The notes beneath the pieces were generated by a model that searched no databases, was not told where the DNA came from, and saw only the letters and a program-made list of their open reading frames with translations. From positions 1-42,904 of the forward strand of contig JBBTCX010000130.1 of NCBI GenBank assembly GCA_038043045.1: a stretch of DNA of 42,904 bases, given 5' to 3'. This stretch comes from JBBTCX01 sp038043045 (GTDB lineage: Bacteria > Planctomycetota > Phycisphaerae > UBA1845). Position numbers and translations under genes: made by a program. Each line of letters opens with the position of its first letter. The first letter of the stretch is position 1. Shown piece by piece: positions 18,031-25,459 of this stretch.

Positions 18031-18732
18031 GTGGGATGTGGAATGACTACTAAAAAAGTTTGTTTGATGCTCTTGGGCTTAGCAATAACGGCCGGTACGG
18101 CATCTGCGGATCTCCTCGGTATTTACGAATTCACCGGTACGCCGACGGGCGACAATCAATTCAACGCGGTGACGCAACAGCCTTCGGTGGCTACGTTTTC
18201 CACTTTCACGCGAAGGAACCCGCTCCAGTTTCTCATGGGTCCGAACATTTTTAATAGCGGAAGTTGGAATCGTTCCAACCCACTGGGCGAACCTGGCTAT
18301 ACCCGATTCTCCTTGACACCTAATGGGGATTCGGAGTTGTTGCTGGACACGCTTTCTTTTGATTTTGGTAGAAGTCTATTTGGGCCGACCTCGGGAGAAG
18401 TTCGATACAGCACCGACGGTTTCCAAACCTACCAGTCCATCCAGTTTTTCGATATTTCGTCACCTAACATTGCGGGTGGGACCGCTGCCGCTGAGACCAG
18501 TTCGTCCGGCTCTTATACTGGAAGTTTCGAATTGGGTCTCGACGGTCTTGAGATTGACGCCAGCAATCCCATTGAGTTTCGGTTTTTCGGATTCGGTGCC
18601 ACGCTGAACAAGGGCAACCTGTGGTATGACAACGTGGCCGTCACGGCGTCGGTCGTTCCGCTCCCCAATGCGGCCTTACTGGGTGTTTTTGGCTTGGGCA
18701 CGCTGGTCTGGGTGCGTCGCAAGGTTTCCTGA
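18031..18732 (+). CDS. Secreted protein with VPLP-type exosortase sorting tail
   Basis: The protein has 233 residues. A signal peptide (KKVCLMLLGLAITAGTASA) leads into a beta-rich, low-Cys domain of about 170 residues (repeated Thr/Ser/Asn, YSTDGFQTYQS, LWYDNVAV) that resembles jelly-roll PEP-CTERM proteins. The C-terminus has VVPLPNAA, a hydrophobic helix and WVRRK, the tripartite VPLP variant of the PEP-CTERM signal cut by exosortase. It is therefore probably surface-attached or embedded in exopolymer. GTG at 18031 is favoured by GGGGGGAGA at 18016-18024; an in-frame ATG at 18043 would give a more usual signal peptide but lacks a spaced ribosome site. No exosortase gene lies in the window. 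Confidence 0.75.
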   Translation: MGCGMTTKKVCLMLLGLAITAGTASADLLGIYEFTGTPTGDNQFNAVTQQPSVATFSTFTRRNPLQFLMGPNIFNSGSWNRSNPLGEPGYTRFSLTPNGDSELLLDTLSFDFGRSLFGPTSGEVRYSTDGFQTYQSIQFFDISSPNIAGGTAAAETSSSGSYTGSFELGLDGLEIDASNPIEFRFFGFGATLNKGNLWYDNVAVTASVVPLPNAALLGVFGLGTLVWVRRKVS

Positions 18733-18736
18733 CTTC

Positions 18737-18754
18737 GACGGAAACGTCTTTCTT
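18737..18754 (+). terminator. Weak candidate terminator
   Basis: GACG, GAAA loop, CGTC, then TTTCTTTCTT directly after the VPLP-CTERM gene stop. The stem has only 4 bp, so it would be weak. It sits in the 24-base gap between two convergent genes. Confidence 0.25.
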
Positions 18755-18756
18755 TC

Positions 18757-19182
18757 TTAGTAAACGCCAGGTTCAACCAATTCGGTGAGAACTGAATGGG
18801 TTCCTTTGGGGTGAAGAAACGCAATAGCGTTTCCGTGTGCTCCGCGTCTTGGCTTTTCATCGATCAAAGGAATACCGTTTGACTTGAGCGCTTGTAGCCG
18901 CGCCGAAAGATCTGACACGGCGTAGGCCACATGATGCAAACCGGGACCTCGCTTGGCGAGATGCTTTGCAATGGGCGACTCGTCGGACATTGGTTCCAAC
19001 AACTCTAATCTAACTTCCGCACCAGGCGGGCCTAACGCGAAGAAGGCCACTCGGACTTGTTGTCCTGGAACTTCCTCCGTTCCTTCAAACCGCGCGCCAA
19101 GCGTGTTCTCATAAAATGGGCGCTGCTCATCAATGGAATGGACGGCGATTCCGATATGGTGGATTCCTTTCGCATCGATCAT
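18757..19182 (-). CDS. mce: Methylmalonyl-CoA epimerase
   Basis: The protein has 141 residues of the vicinal oxygen chelate fold. It interconverts (2R)- and (2S)-methylmalonyl-CoA. Metal-ligand motifs are HHIGIAV near the start, GLHHVAYAV in the middle and LTELVE at the end; PRRGAHG and AFLHPKGT are typical of the family. The start is the ATG at 19182 (MIDAKGIHHIG); the frame is open further upstream but overlaps the mutase gene. It is the last gene of the minus-strand run, 16 bases after the mutase catalytic subunit. Confidence 0.92.
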   Translation of the reverse strand: MIDAKGIHHIGIAVHSIDEQRPFYENTLGARFEGTEEVPGQQVRVAFFALGPPGAEVRLELLEPMSDESPIAKHLAKRGPGLHHVAYAVSDLSARLQALKSNGIPLIDEKPRRGAHGNAIAFLHPKGTHSVLTELVEPGVY

Positions 19183-19198
19183 GGTTTGGTTTCCAGAT

Positions 19199-20866
19199 TC
19201 AATAGGTCGGGTTGTATTCACCAAACACGTTGGCCAAAACGCCGCTGATCTCTCCGACGCTGGCGTAGTCTCGAACGGCCTCGACAATCAAAGGCATCAG
19301 ATTGTCCGAGCCTCGCGCGGCGGAGTCGATTGCGGAAAGGGCGTTACGCACTCGTGCTTCGTCTCGGGTCTTGCGAACTTTCTTGAGGCGAGCGAGTTGT
19401 CGTTGCACGGACTCTTCAGGAATACTGAAGACTTTGACATCCGGTTGTTCATCGGCGGTAAAAGCGTTGACGCCCACGATCGTGCGGTCACCGCGTTCGA
19501 TCGATTGGTTGTATTCATAAGCGGATTGTTCGATCTTGCGTTGAATCCAGCCGCCTTCGATCGCGGGAATGACACCGCCCATGCGGTCGATCTGTGCGAT
19601 GATGCCTTCGGCCTCTTGCTCCAATCGGTCAGTAAGCGCCTCCACAAAGTAGCTTCCGCCCAATGGGTCTACCGTATGAGTCACCCCTGATTCGTGAGCG
19701 ACGATTTGCTGCGTGTGAACGGCAATCGTGACGGCCTCTTCAGTCGGTAACGCCAAGGCTTCGTCTTTGGAATTGGTGTGCAGGGATTGTGTTCCACCCA
19801 AAGCGGCGGCGAGCGTCTGTATGGTTACGCGGGCGATGTTGTTGTCCGGTCTTTGTGCCGTGAGAGTGACACCTCCGGTCTGGGTGTGAAAGCGAAGCAT
19901 GCACGACCGGGGGTTTTTCGCGTGAAATCGTTCGCGCATGATTTTCGCGTAGAGTCGTCGGGCGGCTCGAAACTTGGCGACTTCTTCAAATAGGTCGGTG
20001 TGGGCGGCGAAGAAAAATGCGAGTTGCGGCGCGAAGTCGTCAATGGTCATACCGGTGGTCAGACCGGTTTCGATATAACCGATCGCGTTGGCAAGTGTAA
20101 AGGCGATTTCCTGTGCGGCGGTGGAGCCGGCTTCGCGGATGTGATAACCGCTAATGGAGATGGTGTTCCACTTGGGCATGTGGTGTTGGCAGTAGGAGAA
20201 GATATCGCGGACCAATCGAAGTGAGGGTCGCGGCGGGAAACGATACGTGCCGCGAGCGATGTATTCCTTGAGAATGTCGTTTTGAACGGTGCCGGTGAGT
20301 TTGTCGGGTTTGATGCCTTGTTTTTCTCCCACCACGGCATACATGGCCAACAAGATGGCGGCGGTGGCGTTGATGGTCATGGAAGTGGAGACTCTGCCGA
20401 GGGGGATGCCGTCGAATAGGGTTTCCATGTCCGCAAGCGTGTCGATGGCGACGCCTACGCGGCCCACTTCGCCCAAAGCCAATGCGTGATCGGAGTCGTA
20501 ACCGATCTGAGTGGGAAGATCGAAGGCCACTGAGAGACCGGAGTTTCCCTGATCGAGCAAATATTTGTAGCGACGGTTGGATTCCTCGGCGTCACCGAAC
20601 CCGGCGTATTGTCGAACGGTCCACAGTCGCCCGCGATACATGGTGGGTTGCACGCCGCGAGTGAAGGGATAATCGCCGGGGAAACCGAGCTTATCGAGGT
20701 ACGCGGAGCTGGAATTGGAATCGGGTAGATACAACCGTTCGACAGGCGAGCCCGAGGCGGTTTGAAAGTCGGCTCGCTGCTCAGGGAATCGGGCCAAGGA
20801 TTCGGCAAGCGCGTGTTGCTCCCAAGTTTGCTTTGCTTGCTTCAATGGATCTGTGTTTAGAGTCAT
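19199..20866 (-). CDS. Methylmalonyl-CoA mutase, catalytic (large) subunit
   Basis: The protein has 555 residues and lacks the B12 domain, which is encoded separately two genes upstream. This is the two-subunit arrangement. It performs the adenosylcobalamin-dependent interchange of methylmalonyl-CoA and succinyl-CoA. RQYAGF (Tyr at about residue 87) and KEYIARGTY (Arg) are the residues that set methylmalonyl-CoA preference; isobutyryl- and 2-hydroxyisobutyryl-CoA mutases differ at these places. SISGYHIREAG carries the active-site His. The ATG at 20866 is preceded by GGAAG at suitable spacing; the frame is open 42 bases further but without support. Confidence 0.93.
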   Translation of the reverse strand: MTLNTDPLKQAKQTWEQHALAESLARFPEQRADFQTASGSPVERLYLPDSNSSSAYLDKLGFPGDYPFTRGVQPTMYRGRLWTVRQYAGFGDAEESNRRYKYLLDQGNSGLSVAFDLPTQIGYDSDHALALGEVGRVGVAIDTLADMETLFDGIPLGRVSTSMTINATAAILLAMYAVVGEKQGIKPDKLTGTVQNDILKEYIARGTYRFPPRPSLRLVRDIFSYCQHHMPKWNTISISGYHIREAGSTAAQEIAFTLANAIGYIETGLTTGMTIDDFAPQLAFFFAAHTDLFEEVAKFRAARRLYAKIMRERFHAKNPRSCMLRFHTQTGGVTLTAQRPDNNIARVTIQTLAAALGGTQSLHTNSKDEALALPTEEAVTIAVHTQQIVAHESGVTHTVDPLGGSYFVEALTDRLEQEAEGIIAQIDRMGGVIPAIEGGWIQRKIEQSAYEYNQSIERGDRTIVGVNAFTADEQPDVKVFSIPEESVQRQLARLKKVRKTRDEARVRNALSAIDSAARGSDNLMPLIVEAVRDYASVGEISGVLANVFGEYNPTY

Positions 20867-20904
20867 GGAATCTTCCGAACCGTCGGTGACATCTTGATCC
20901 GATC

Positions 20905-21894
20905 TCACGTCTTCGGCAAGCTCGAGGCTACGTGATTCAGCAATTCCTGGACAACGGCATCAATCGATCGTTCGCCTCGAAGTACCCGGTGCAGATGCTC
21001 CGTGATCGTTCCATTCGTTTCCAGCGCACCCATGAAACGTCGTTGAGCGCTGTCAATCAAGGCCCGGCGGATCGCATCCATCGAGCGCTCGGATCTTCGT
21101 TGATGCCATTGGTTACGACGGACCTCGGCTTGGCGCTCCAGCGCATCAACGACGTCGACCAGTCCGACGCCATCCGTCGCGGTGGTGAGAAAGACGGTTG
21201 GCTTGTCATCACGTTTGGTCCCGTTGATTTCCGCGTTTAAAGTCATGGTGGACTCGAGTGCGGCTTGAAGTTCTTGAGCGCCCGGTCGATCGGCTTTGTT
21301 GATGATGAACAGGTCGCCGATCTCCAAGAGTCCGGCTTTTAGCAACTGAATGTCGTCGCCGAACCCTGGAGCCAACACCACGGCGACGAGGTCGGCAATA
21401 TTTTGCACATCGACTTCGGTTTGGCCCACGCCGACGGTTTCGACGATCACGATGTCGCTACGAAGAGCACCCAAGACTCGAATCGTTCCCATGATTCCGC
21501 CGGTCAATCCGCCGAGTCGTCCGCGCGAGGCCAAGGAACGAATGAAGACGTTGGGATCAGATGCGTGGCGCATCATGCGGATACGGTCGCCAAGGATTGC
21601 GCCGCCGGTGGTGGGCGACGACGGATCGACGGCAATGATGCCCAAAAGGCGATCGGGATAGCGACGGCGAAATTCAGTGATGATCGCGTCCGTCAAAGTC
21701 GATTTCCCAACGCCTGGCGCGCCGGTGATACCTAAGGTGAGGCGTGGTTGCGGAGCGTCGTGCAAGTAGGCCAGGAGTTGCGGAACGGTTTCTGGTCGGT
21801 CTGCAATTCGGCTAATTAACTTGGCGGCGGCGCGGGTTTTGTCGGCGCTGTTCGACGCCACAGCCACGGCAAGTTGTTTCAAGGAGTCGGTCAT
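20905..21894 (-). CDS. meaB: MeaB/ArgK-family G3E GTPase, mutase chaperone
   Basis: The protein has 329 residues. Walker A GAPGVGKST (58-66), VDPSSP, ETVGVGQTE (the family switch motif) and NKADRPG are all intact. MeaB uses GTP to gate delivery of adenosylcobalamin to methylmalonyl-CoA mutase and to protect it from inactivation. Its ATG overlaps the stop of the B12-subunit gene (ATGA) and the mutase catalytic subunit follows 38 bases later. Confidence 0.93.
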   Translation of the reverse strand: MTDSLKQLAVAVASNSADKTRAAAKLISRIADRPETVPQLLAYLHDAPQPRLTLGITGAPGVGKSTLTDAIITEFRRRYPDRLLGIIAVDPSSPTTGGAILGDRIRMMRHASDPNVFIRSLASRGRLGGLTGGIMGTIRVLGALRSDIVIVETVGVGQTEVDVQNIADLVAVVLAPGFGDDIQLLKAGLLEIGDLFIINKADRPGAQELQAALESTMTLNAEINGTKRDDKPTVFLTTATDGVGLVDVVDALERQAEVRRNQWHQRRSERSMDAIRRALIDSAQRRFMGALETNGTITEHLHRVLRGERSIDAVVQELLNHVASSLPKT

Positions 21895-22310
21895 GGGGCT
21901 TTGCTGGTTTGATCGAAAAAGCCTCGCAGTGTTTGAACGATGGTTTCGGCGGAAGTGCCGGGCGTAAAGATGGCCGATACGCCGAAGTCCTTGAGCTTGG
22001 CGATGTCCGCAGAAGGAATCGTACCGCCGCCGAAGAGAAGAATGTCGCCGGCGCCTTGTTGTTCCAGCAGTTCACGAATGCGCTGGAACAGAAATAAGTG
22101 TGCGCCGGAAAGAATCGAAAGCCCGATTCCGCGAACGTCCTCTTGAATGGCTGTGGTGACGATTTCTTCGGGCGATCGGCGGATGCCGGTGTAAATCACT
22201 TCGAAGCCGGCGTCGCGGAGAATGTGGGCGATGTATTTGGCGCCGCGGTCGTGGCCGTCGAGGCCGGCTTTGCCGATCAGAACACGGATTTGAGGTGGAC
22301 GATCCGACAT
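21891..22310 (-). CDS. Methylmalonyl-CoA mutase, B12-binding (small) subunit
   Basis: The protein has 139 residues of Rossmann-like cobalamin-binding fold. The DGHDRG motif supplies the lower axial His, with LSGAHL and GGGTIP forming the nucleotide-tail pocket and FTPGTSAETIV near the end. It pairs with the separate catalytic subunit two genes downstream. The ATG at 22310 (MSDRPPQIRVLIGK) is used; the frame is open far upstream into the dehydrogenase gene. The gap to that gene is 17 bases, so the mutase set is probably on the same transcript as the carrier-protein trio. Confidence 0.92.
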   Translation of the reverse strand: MSDRPPQIRVLIGKAGLDGHDRGAKYIAHILRDAGFEVIYTGIRRSPEEIVTTAIQEDVRGIGLSILSGAHLFLFQRIRELLEQQGAGDILLFGGGTIPSADIAKLKDFGVSAIFTPGTSAETIVQTLRGFFDQTSKAP

Positions 22311-22327
22311 GTCAATCCTTGTCACAG

Positions 22328-23473
22328 CTAGAGGCCAAGCAGGGAGGCGATGAGAACTCTTTGGATTTCCGACGTGCCCGAATAGAGTTTGCTCCCCGTT
22401 GCGTCGCGGAATTCGCGCTCGACCTCGAATTCCTTCATGTACCCGTAACCGCCGTGAATCTGCACGGCGTCTTGGGCGCATTGGCACCAACATTCACTGA
22501 TATAGAGTTTGGCCATCGCGGCTTCTAGAAAAATACTTTTGCCGCGCCCTTTCAACCAAGCCGCTCGATACAGTAGCGATCGGGCGGTTTCCACGCGAAG
22601 TTTCATTTCGACAATTTTGGCGGCGACGAGTTGAAACTTCCCGATGGATTGGCCGAACTGTTTGCGTTCGCGGGCGTAATGAATGCACGTTTCGAGGAGA
22701 CGTTCCATGGCACCTACGGCTCCGGCGAGAATGCAACCGCGCTCCCAGGTCATGGAGTCGGTGAAAAGATTCTTGCCGGCGCCTTCCTTGCCAAGGCGGT
22801 TTTCGACAGGGACTTCGCAGTTGTCAAAAAACAGCTCGGCCATTGGAGAGGTGCGGAGACCCATTTTGTCCACGGTTCTGGCGACGGTGAAGCCTGGAAA
22901 GTCTCGTTCGACGAGAAAGGCGGTGACACCGTTTGGCCCTAGGTTGCGATCGATGGTGGCGAAGACGAGCACGACATCGGCCACGCTACCGTTGGTTACG
23001 AAAATCTTGCTGCCGTTGAGAATGTACTGGTTGCCGCGGCGCTCGGCGGTGGTCGCTAGGCCGTAAGCATCGGAGCCGGAACCCGGTTCCGACATTGCGT
23101 TGCCACCGATCAAACGACCATCGCATAGGCCGGGCAGAAATTTTCGTTTCTGCTCCTCGGTTCCGAAGGAGACCAGGGGCATTTCCACGGTCCACATGTG
23201 GGCGTTGATGGAAAAAACAAGGCCGTTGTCTTTGCAGCCGTAGCCAAAACTCTCGAGTACGGCGACGGTGGTCAAGGCATCTTGACCAGAACCGCCGTAT
23301 TGTTCGGGAATAGGCAGGCCGTGGATGCCCATTTCGGCGCATTTTTTCCAACCGTCGGCGTTGAATCGTCCTTGAGCGTCGCGTTCCAAGAGGCCGTCGT
23401 TGAGCTCGCGGCGGGCGAACTCGGTCACTTGCTGTCGCAATTGGGTTTGCTCATCCGACCAGGTGAAATCCAT
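22328..23473 (-). CDS. Acyl-CoA-dehydrogenase-like flavoenzyme, likely prolyl-S-carrier dehydrogenase
   Basis: The protein has 381 residues and the full acyl-CoA dehydrogenase fold, with FAD motifs NAMSEPGSGSDA and FVTNGS, RKQFGQSIGKFQ, and QIHGGYGY. The usual C-terminal catalytic Glu of short/medium-chain enzymes (YEGT.EIQR) is Ser here (LYSGTSEIQR). Instead Glu244 in SMTWERGC lies on the helix that carries the base of isovaleryl-CoA dehydrogenase. From memory the SM.WER and FSGTS motifs and Glu244 match PltE, RedW and PigA, which oxidise L-prolyl on a carrier protein to pyrrole-2-carboxyl. The two genes directly upstream encode an adenylation enzyme with a proline code and a carrier protein, which supports that role over fatty-acid or branched-chain oxidation. 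Confidence 0.85.
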   Translation of the reverse strand: MDFTWSDEQTQLRQQVTEFARRELNDGLLERDAQGRFNADGWKKCAEMGIHGLPIPEQYGGSGQDALTTVAVLESFGYGCKDNGLVFSINAHMWTVEMPLVSFGTEEQKRKFLPGLCDGRLIGGNAMSEPGSGSDAYGLATTAERRGNQYILNGSKIFVTNGSVADVVLVFATIDRNLGPNGVTAFLVERDFPGFTVARTVDKMGLRTSPMAELFFDNCEVPVENRLGKEGAGKNLFTDSMTWERGCILAGAVGAMERLLETCIHYARERKQFGQSIGKFQLVAAKIVEMKLRVETARSLLYRAAWLKGRGKSIFLEAAMAKLYISECWCQCAQDAVQIHGGYGYMKEFEVEREFRDATGSKLYSGTSEIQRVLIASLLGL

Positions 23474-23503
23474 GGGTTTGCCTTCCTTTTTCTCCTTGAT
23501 GGG

Positions 23504-25054
23504 TCAGTTCATGGATTTGAGCGACTGATAGTCAATTTTGTCGGTTGATGTCTTGGGCAGCGACGGATGAAACCGAAACGCATCGGGAATCATGTACACG
23601 GGAACGTGTTCCGAGCAAAACTGTTTCATGGCGATTCCGGAAAGGCGCTGGCCATCGCGCGCCGAAAGGTGGGCGAGAATTCGAACTCCGGCTTCTTCGT
23701 CCGGCAGGGCGATCACGGCCGCTTCTCTGATCTCGGGATGTCTGTACAAACAGGCTTCGATCTCGCCCAGTTCAATGCGATAGCCTCTTTTCTTGACCAT
23801 GCGGTCCTTGCGTCCGAGGAAACGATAATTGCCATCCGGTTCTTCAACGACAAGATCGCCCGTTCTGTACCATCGTTCATTTTTCTTGTTGGGGAGGAAT
23901 GCGTTTTCCGTCCATTCGGGGCGGTTCCAATAACCCTGAAGTACGGAGGGGCCGCTGATGCACAACTCACCTTCCGAGCCAGAAGTCACCGAGCCATCAT
24001 TCGAATCGACGACAAGTCCGTCTAAGTGCGAGCAGACTTTTCCGATGGGGTATGGTTCGGTGCGATCCTCGGCGATCGAGTTGGGAACTTCGTAATAGGT
24101 GCATACGTTCGTTTCGGTCGGGCCGTAGAGATTGAAGTAGCGTGGATGCGGGAGTTTTTGCTTCAGGCGGCGGAGATGAACAATGGGGAAGACTTCTCCC
24201 GCGAACAAGACCATTTTTACCGCGGAATAGTCGTACTTTTCCATTTGGCCGTATTGGGCCAACATACTCAAAATCGACGGTGCAGAGTACCACATGGATA
24301 TCCGTTTTTCTGCGATTAGATTGGCCAACCCGATGGGTTCACGGGCCATTTCCTCGGGGATTAACACGACCGTGGCCCCGTGTTTGATCGGCACGTAGAG
24401 ATCAAGAATCGAGAGGTCAAAGTGAAACGGGGCGTGGGAAGAAAATCGATCTTCCGCCTGGGGCTGAAAAACTTCCGAGCACCAATCCACAAAGCTGGTC
24501 GCATTTTCGTGGGATAGCATGACCCCTTTCGGTTTCCCAGTCGATCCCGAGGTGTAGAGGATATACGCGAGGGAATCTTTCGGCGGGAAAACGGTTGGAG
24601 CGGAATCAGCCGATGATTGTCGATCGGCTTCTCGTAGGCACGTGCTCAATCCCCCGCCTTTCAGGTCGACAACGAGAAAGAAAGGATTTGAACCCAAGGA
24701 TGTCAATTCCGCACGTAAGGCGGGTTCCAGACGTTTTTCGACGATAACGACCTTCACGGCGCAATCATTGAAAATATAGGCATTTCGCGACGGCGGCGCG
24801 GAAGGGTCCACGGGAACATAGGCCGCTCCGGTTTTAAGAATTCCGAAAACCGTAGTCACGGTGTCGATACACTTCGGGCTACAAATCCCCACGCGGTCGC
24901 CAACTTGAACCCCCATCTTGGCCAAGCGGTTTCGCAGTGCATCCGCAAGATTCGACAGTTCGCCATAGGTCATGGAACCGCCGCGAGGGTCTTCAACCGC
25001 AATGTGGTCGGTCCGTTTGGGCGTCGTCTCTTCTAAGTAGCGATGCAGGATCAT
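23504..25054 (-). CDS. Stand-alone adenylation enzyme, predicted L-prolyl-AMP ligase
   Basis: The protein has 516 residues of ANL/NRPS adenylation fold without a fused carrier. Core motifs: A3 YTSGSTGKPKG (168-178), A5 LYGPTETN (309-316), A7 YRTGD (396-400), A8 RMVKKRGYRIELGEIE, and Lys506 in TDKID. Aligning the pocket to GrsA by these anchors gives D213, L214, L217, Y256, L283, A285, L309, V317, C318, K506, that is DLLYLALVCK. I recall this as the L-proline code of PltF/RedM-type enzymes. It should activate L-proline and load the carrier encoded immediately upstream; the ATG overlaps that gene's stop (ATGA). The dehydrogenase gene starts 30 bases downstream. A stand-alone length near 500 is usual for this class. 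Confidence 0.88.
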   Translation of the reverse strand: MILHRYLEETTPKRTDHIAVEDPRGGSMTYGELSNLADALRNRLAKMGVQVGDRVGICSPKCIDTVTTVFGILKTGAAYVPVDPSAPPSRNAYIFNDCAVKVVIVEKRLEPALRAELTSLGSNPFFLVVDLKGGGLSTCLREADRQSSADSAPTVFPPKDSLAYILYTSGSTGKPKGVMLSHENATSFVDWCSEVFQPQAEDRFSSHAPFHFDLSILDLYVPIKHGATVVLIPEEMAREPIGLANLIAEKRISMWYSAPSILSMLAQYGQMEKYDYSAVKMVLFAGEVFPIVHLRRLKQKLPHPRYFNLYGPTETNVCTYYEVPNSIAEDRTEPYPIGKVCSHLDGLVVDSNDGSVTSGSEGELCISGPSVLQGYWNRPEWTENAFLPNKKNERWYRTGDLVVEEPDGNYRFLGRKDRMVKKRGYRIELGEIEACLYRHPEIREAAVIALPDEEAGVRILAHLSARDGQRLSGIAMKQFCSEHVPVYMIPDAFRFHPSLPKTSTDKIDYQSLKSMN

Positions 25055-25326
25055 GATGGGCGACGTTTGGCTAGTTTGGCGGAAACCAAGGAACGGATAA
25101 GGGCAATGGTATTCAGATTCTCTGAATCGGCCTCGTGCGGTTCGACGGTGATGCCGTACGTTTCCTCCAGAAAGGTCACCAGTTTCAGCGTGGCGATAGA
25201 ATCAACAATACCCGTAGTCATCAAAGCCGTGGAATCGGTTAGTTCCGCAGGGTCCTCTCCAGGCAAGAACTCCTGCAAAATGAACGATTTGACGGTCTGA
25301 TCAATCGCGGTCATATTTTCGGCCAT
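25051..25326 (-). CDS. Acyl/peptidyl carrier protein (PltL/RedO-like)
   Basis: The protein has 91 residues and is a four-helix carrier protein. The phosphopantetheine site is Ser43 in GIVDSIATLKLV, the DS form typical of stand-alone aryl/prolyl carriers and ACPs. Acidic helix II (FLEETYG) follows. The ATG at 25326 has GGGGAA about 8 bases before it; an in-frame TTG two codons earlier is less likely. It is the first gene of the mutase-containing sub-operon and overlaps the adenylation gene. It needs activation by a phosphopantetheinyl transferase, and one is encoded at 35.7-36.4 kb. Confidence 0.88.
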   Translation of the reverse strand: MAENMTAIDQTVKSFILQEFLPGEDPAELTDSTALMTTGIVDSIATLKLVTFLEETYGITVEPHEADSENLNTIALIRSLVSAKLAKRRPS

Positions 25327-25351
25327 TTTCAATTCCCCGTATCTGCCATGA

Positions 25352-25357
25352 CTTATA
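25352..25357 (-). promoter_or_regulatory. Possible -10 box before the carrier-protein gene
   Basis: TATAAG on the minus strand, 25 bases before the carrier ATG, in the 126-base gap after the export lipoprotein gene. No good -35 lies at the right distance, so this is weak and the sub-operon may instead be reached by upstream transcription. Confidence 0.2.
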
Positions 25358-25459
25358 CCATGTCAGAATGCCAAGCTCCAGGCGTCATGCCGGACGTGTT
25401 CCCCCGGCGCATGAAACCCCCGCTCACGGTATGGCTTATCGACCGTTTCGAGGGTCCGA

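Noticed and set aside
22328..25326. A prodiginine or pyoluteorin cluster
   Set aside because: Only the pyrrolyl-carrier steps are present. No RedN/RedX-type condensing enzymes, halogenase, 4-methoxy-bipyrrole enzymes or PigC/RedH ligase are seen in the window.
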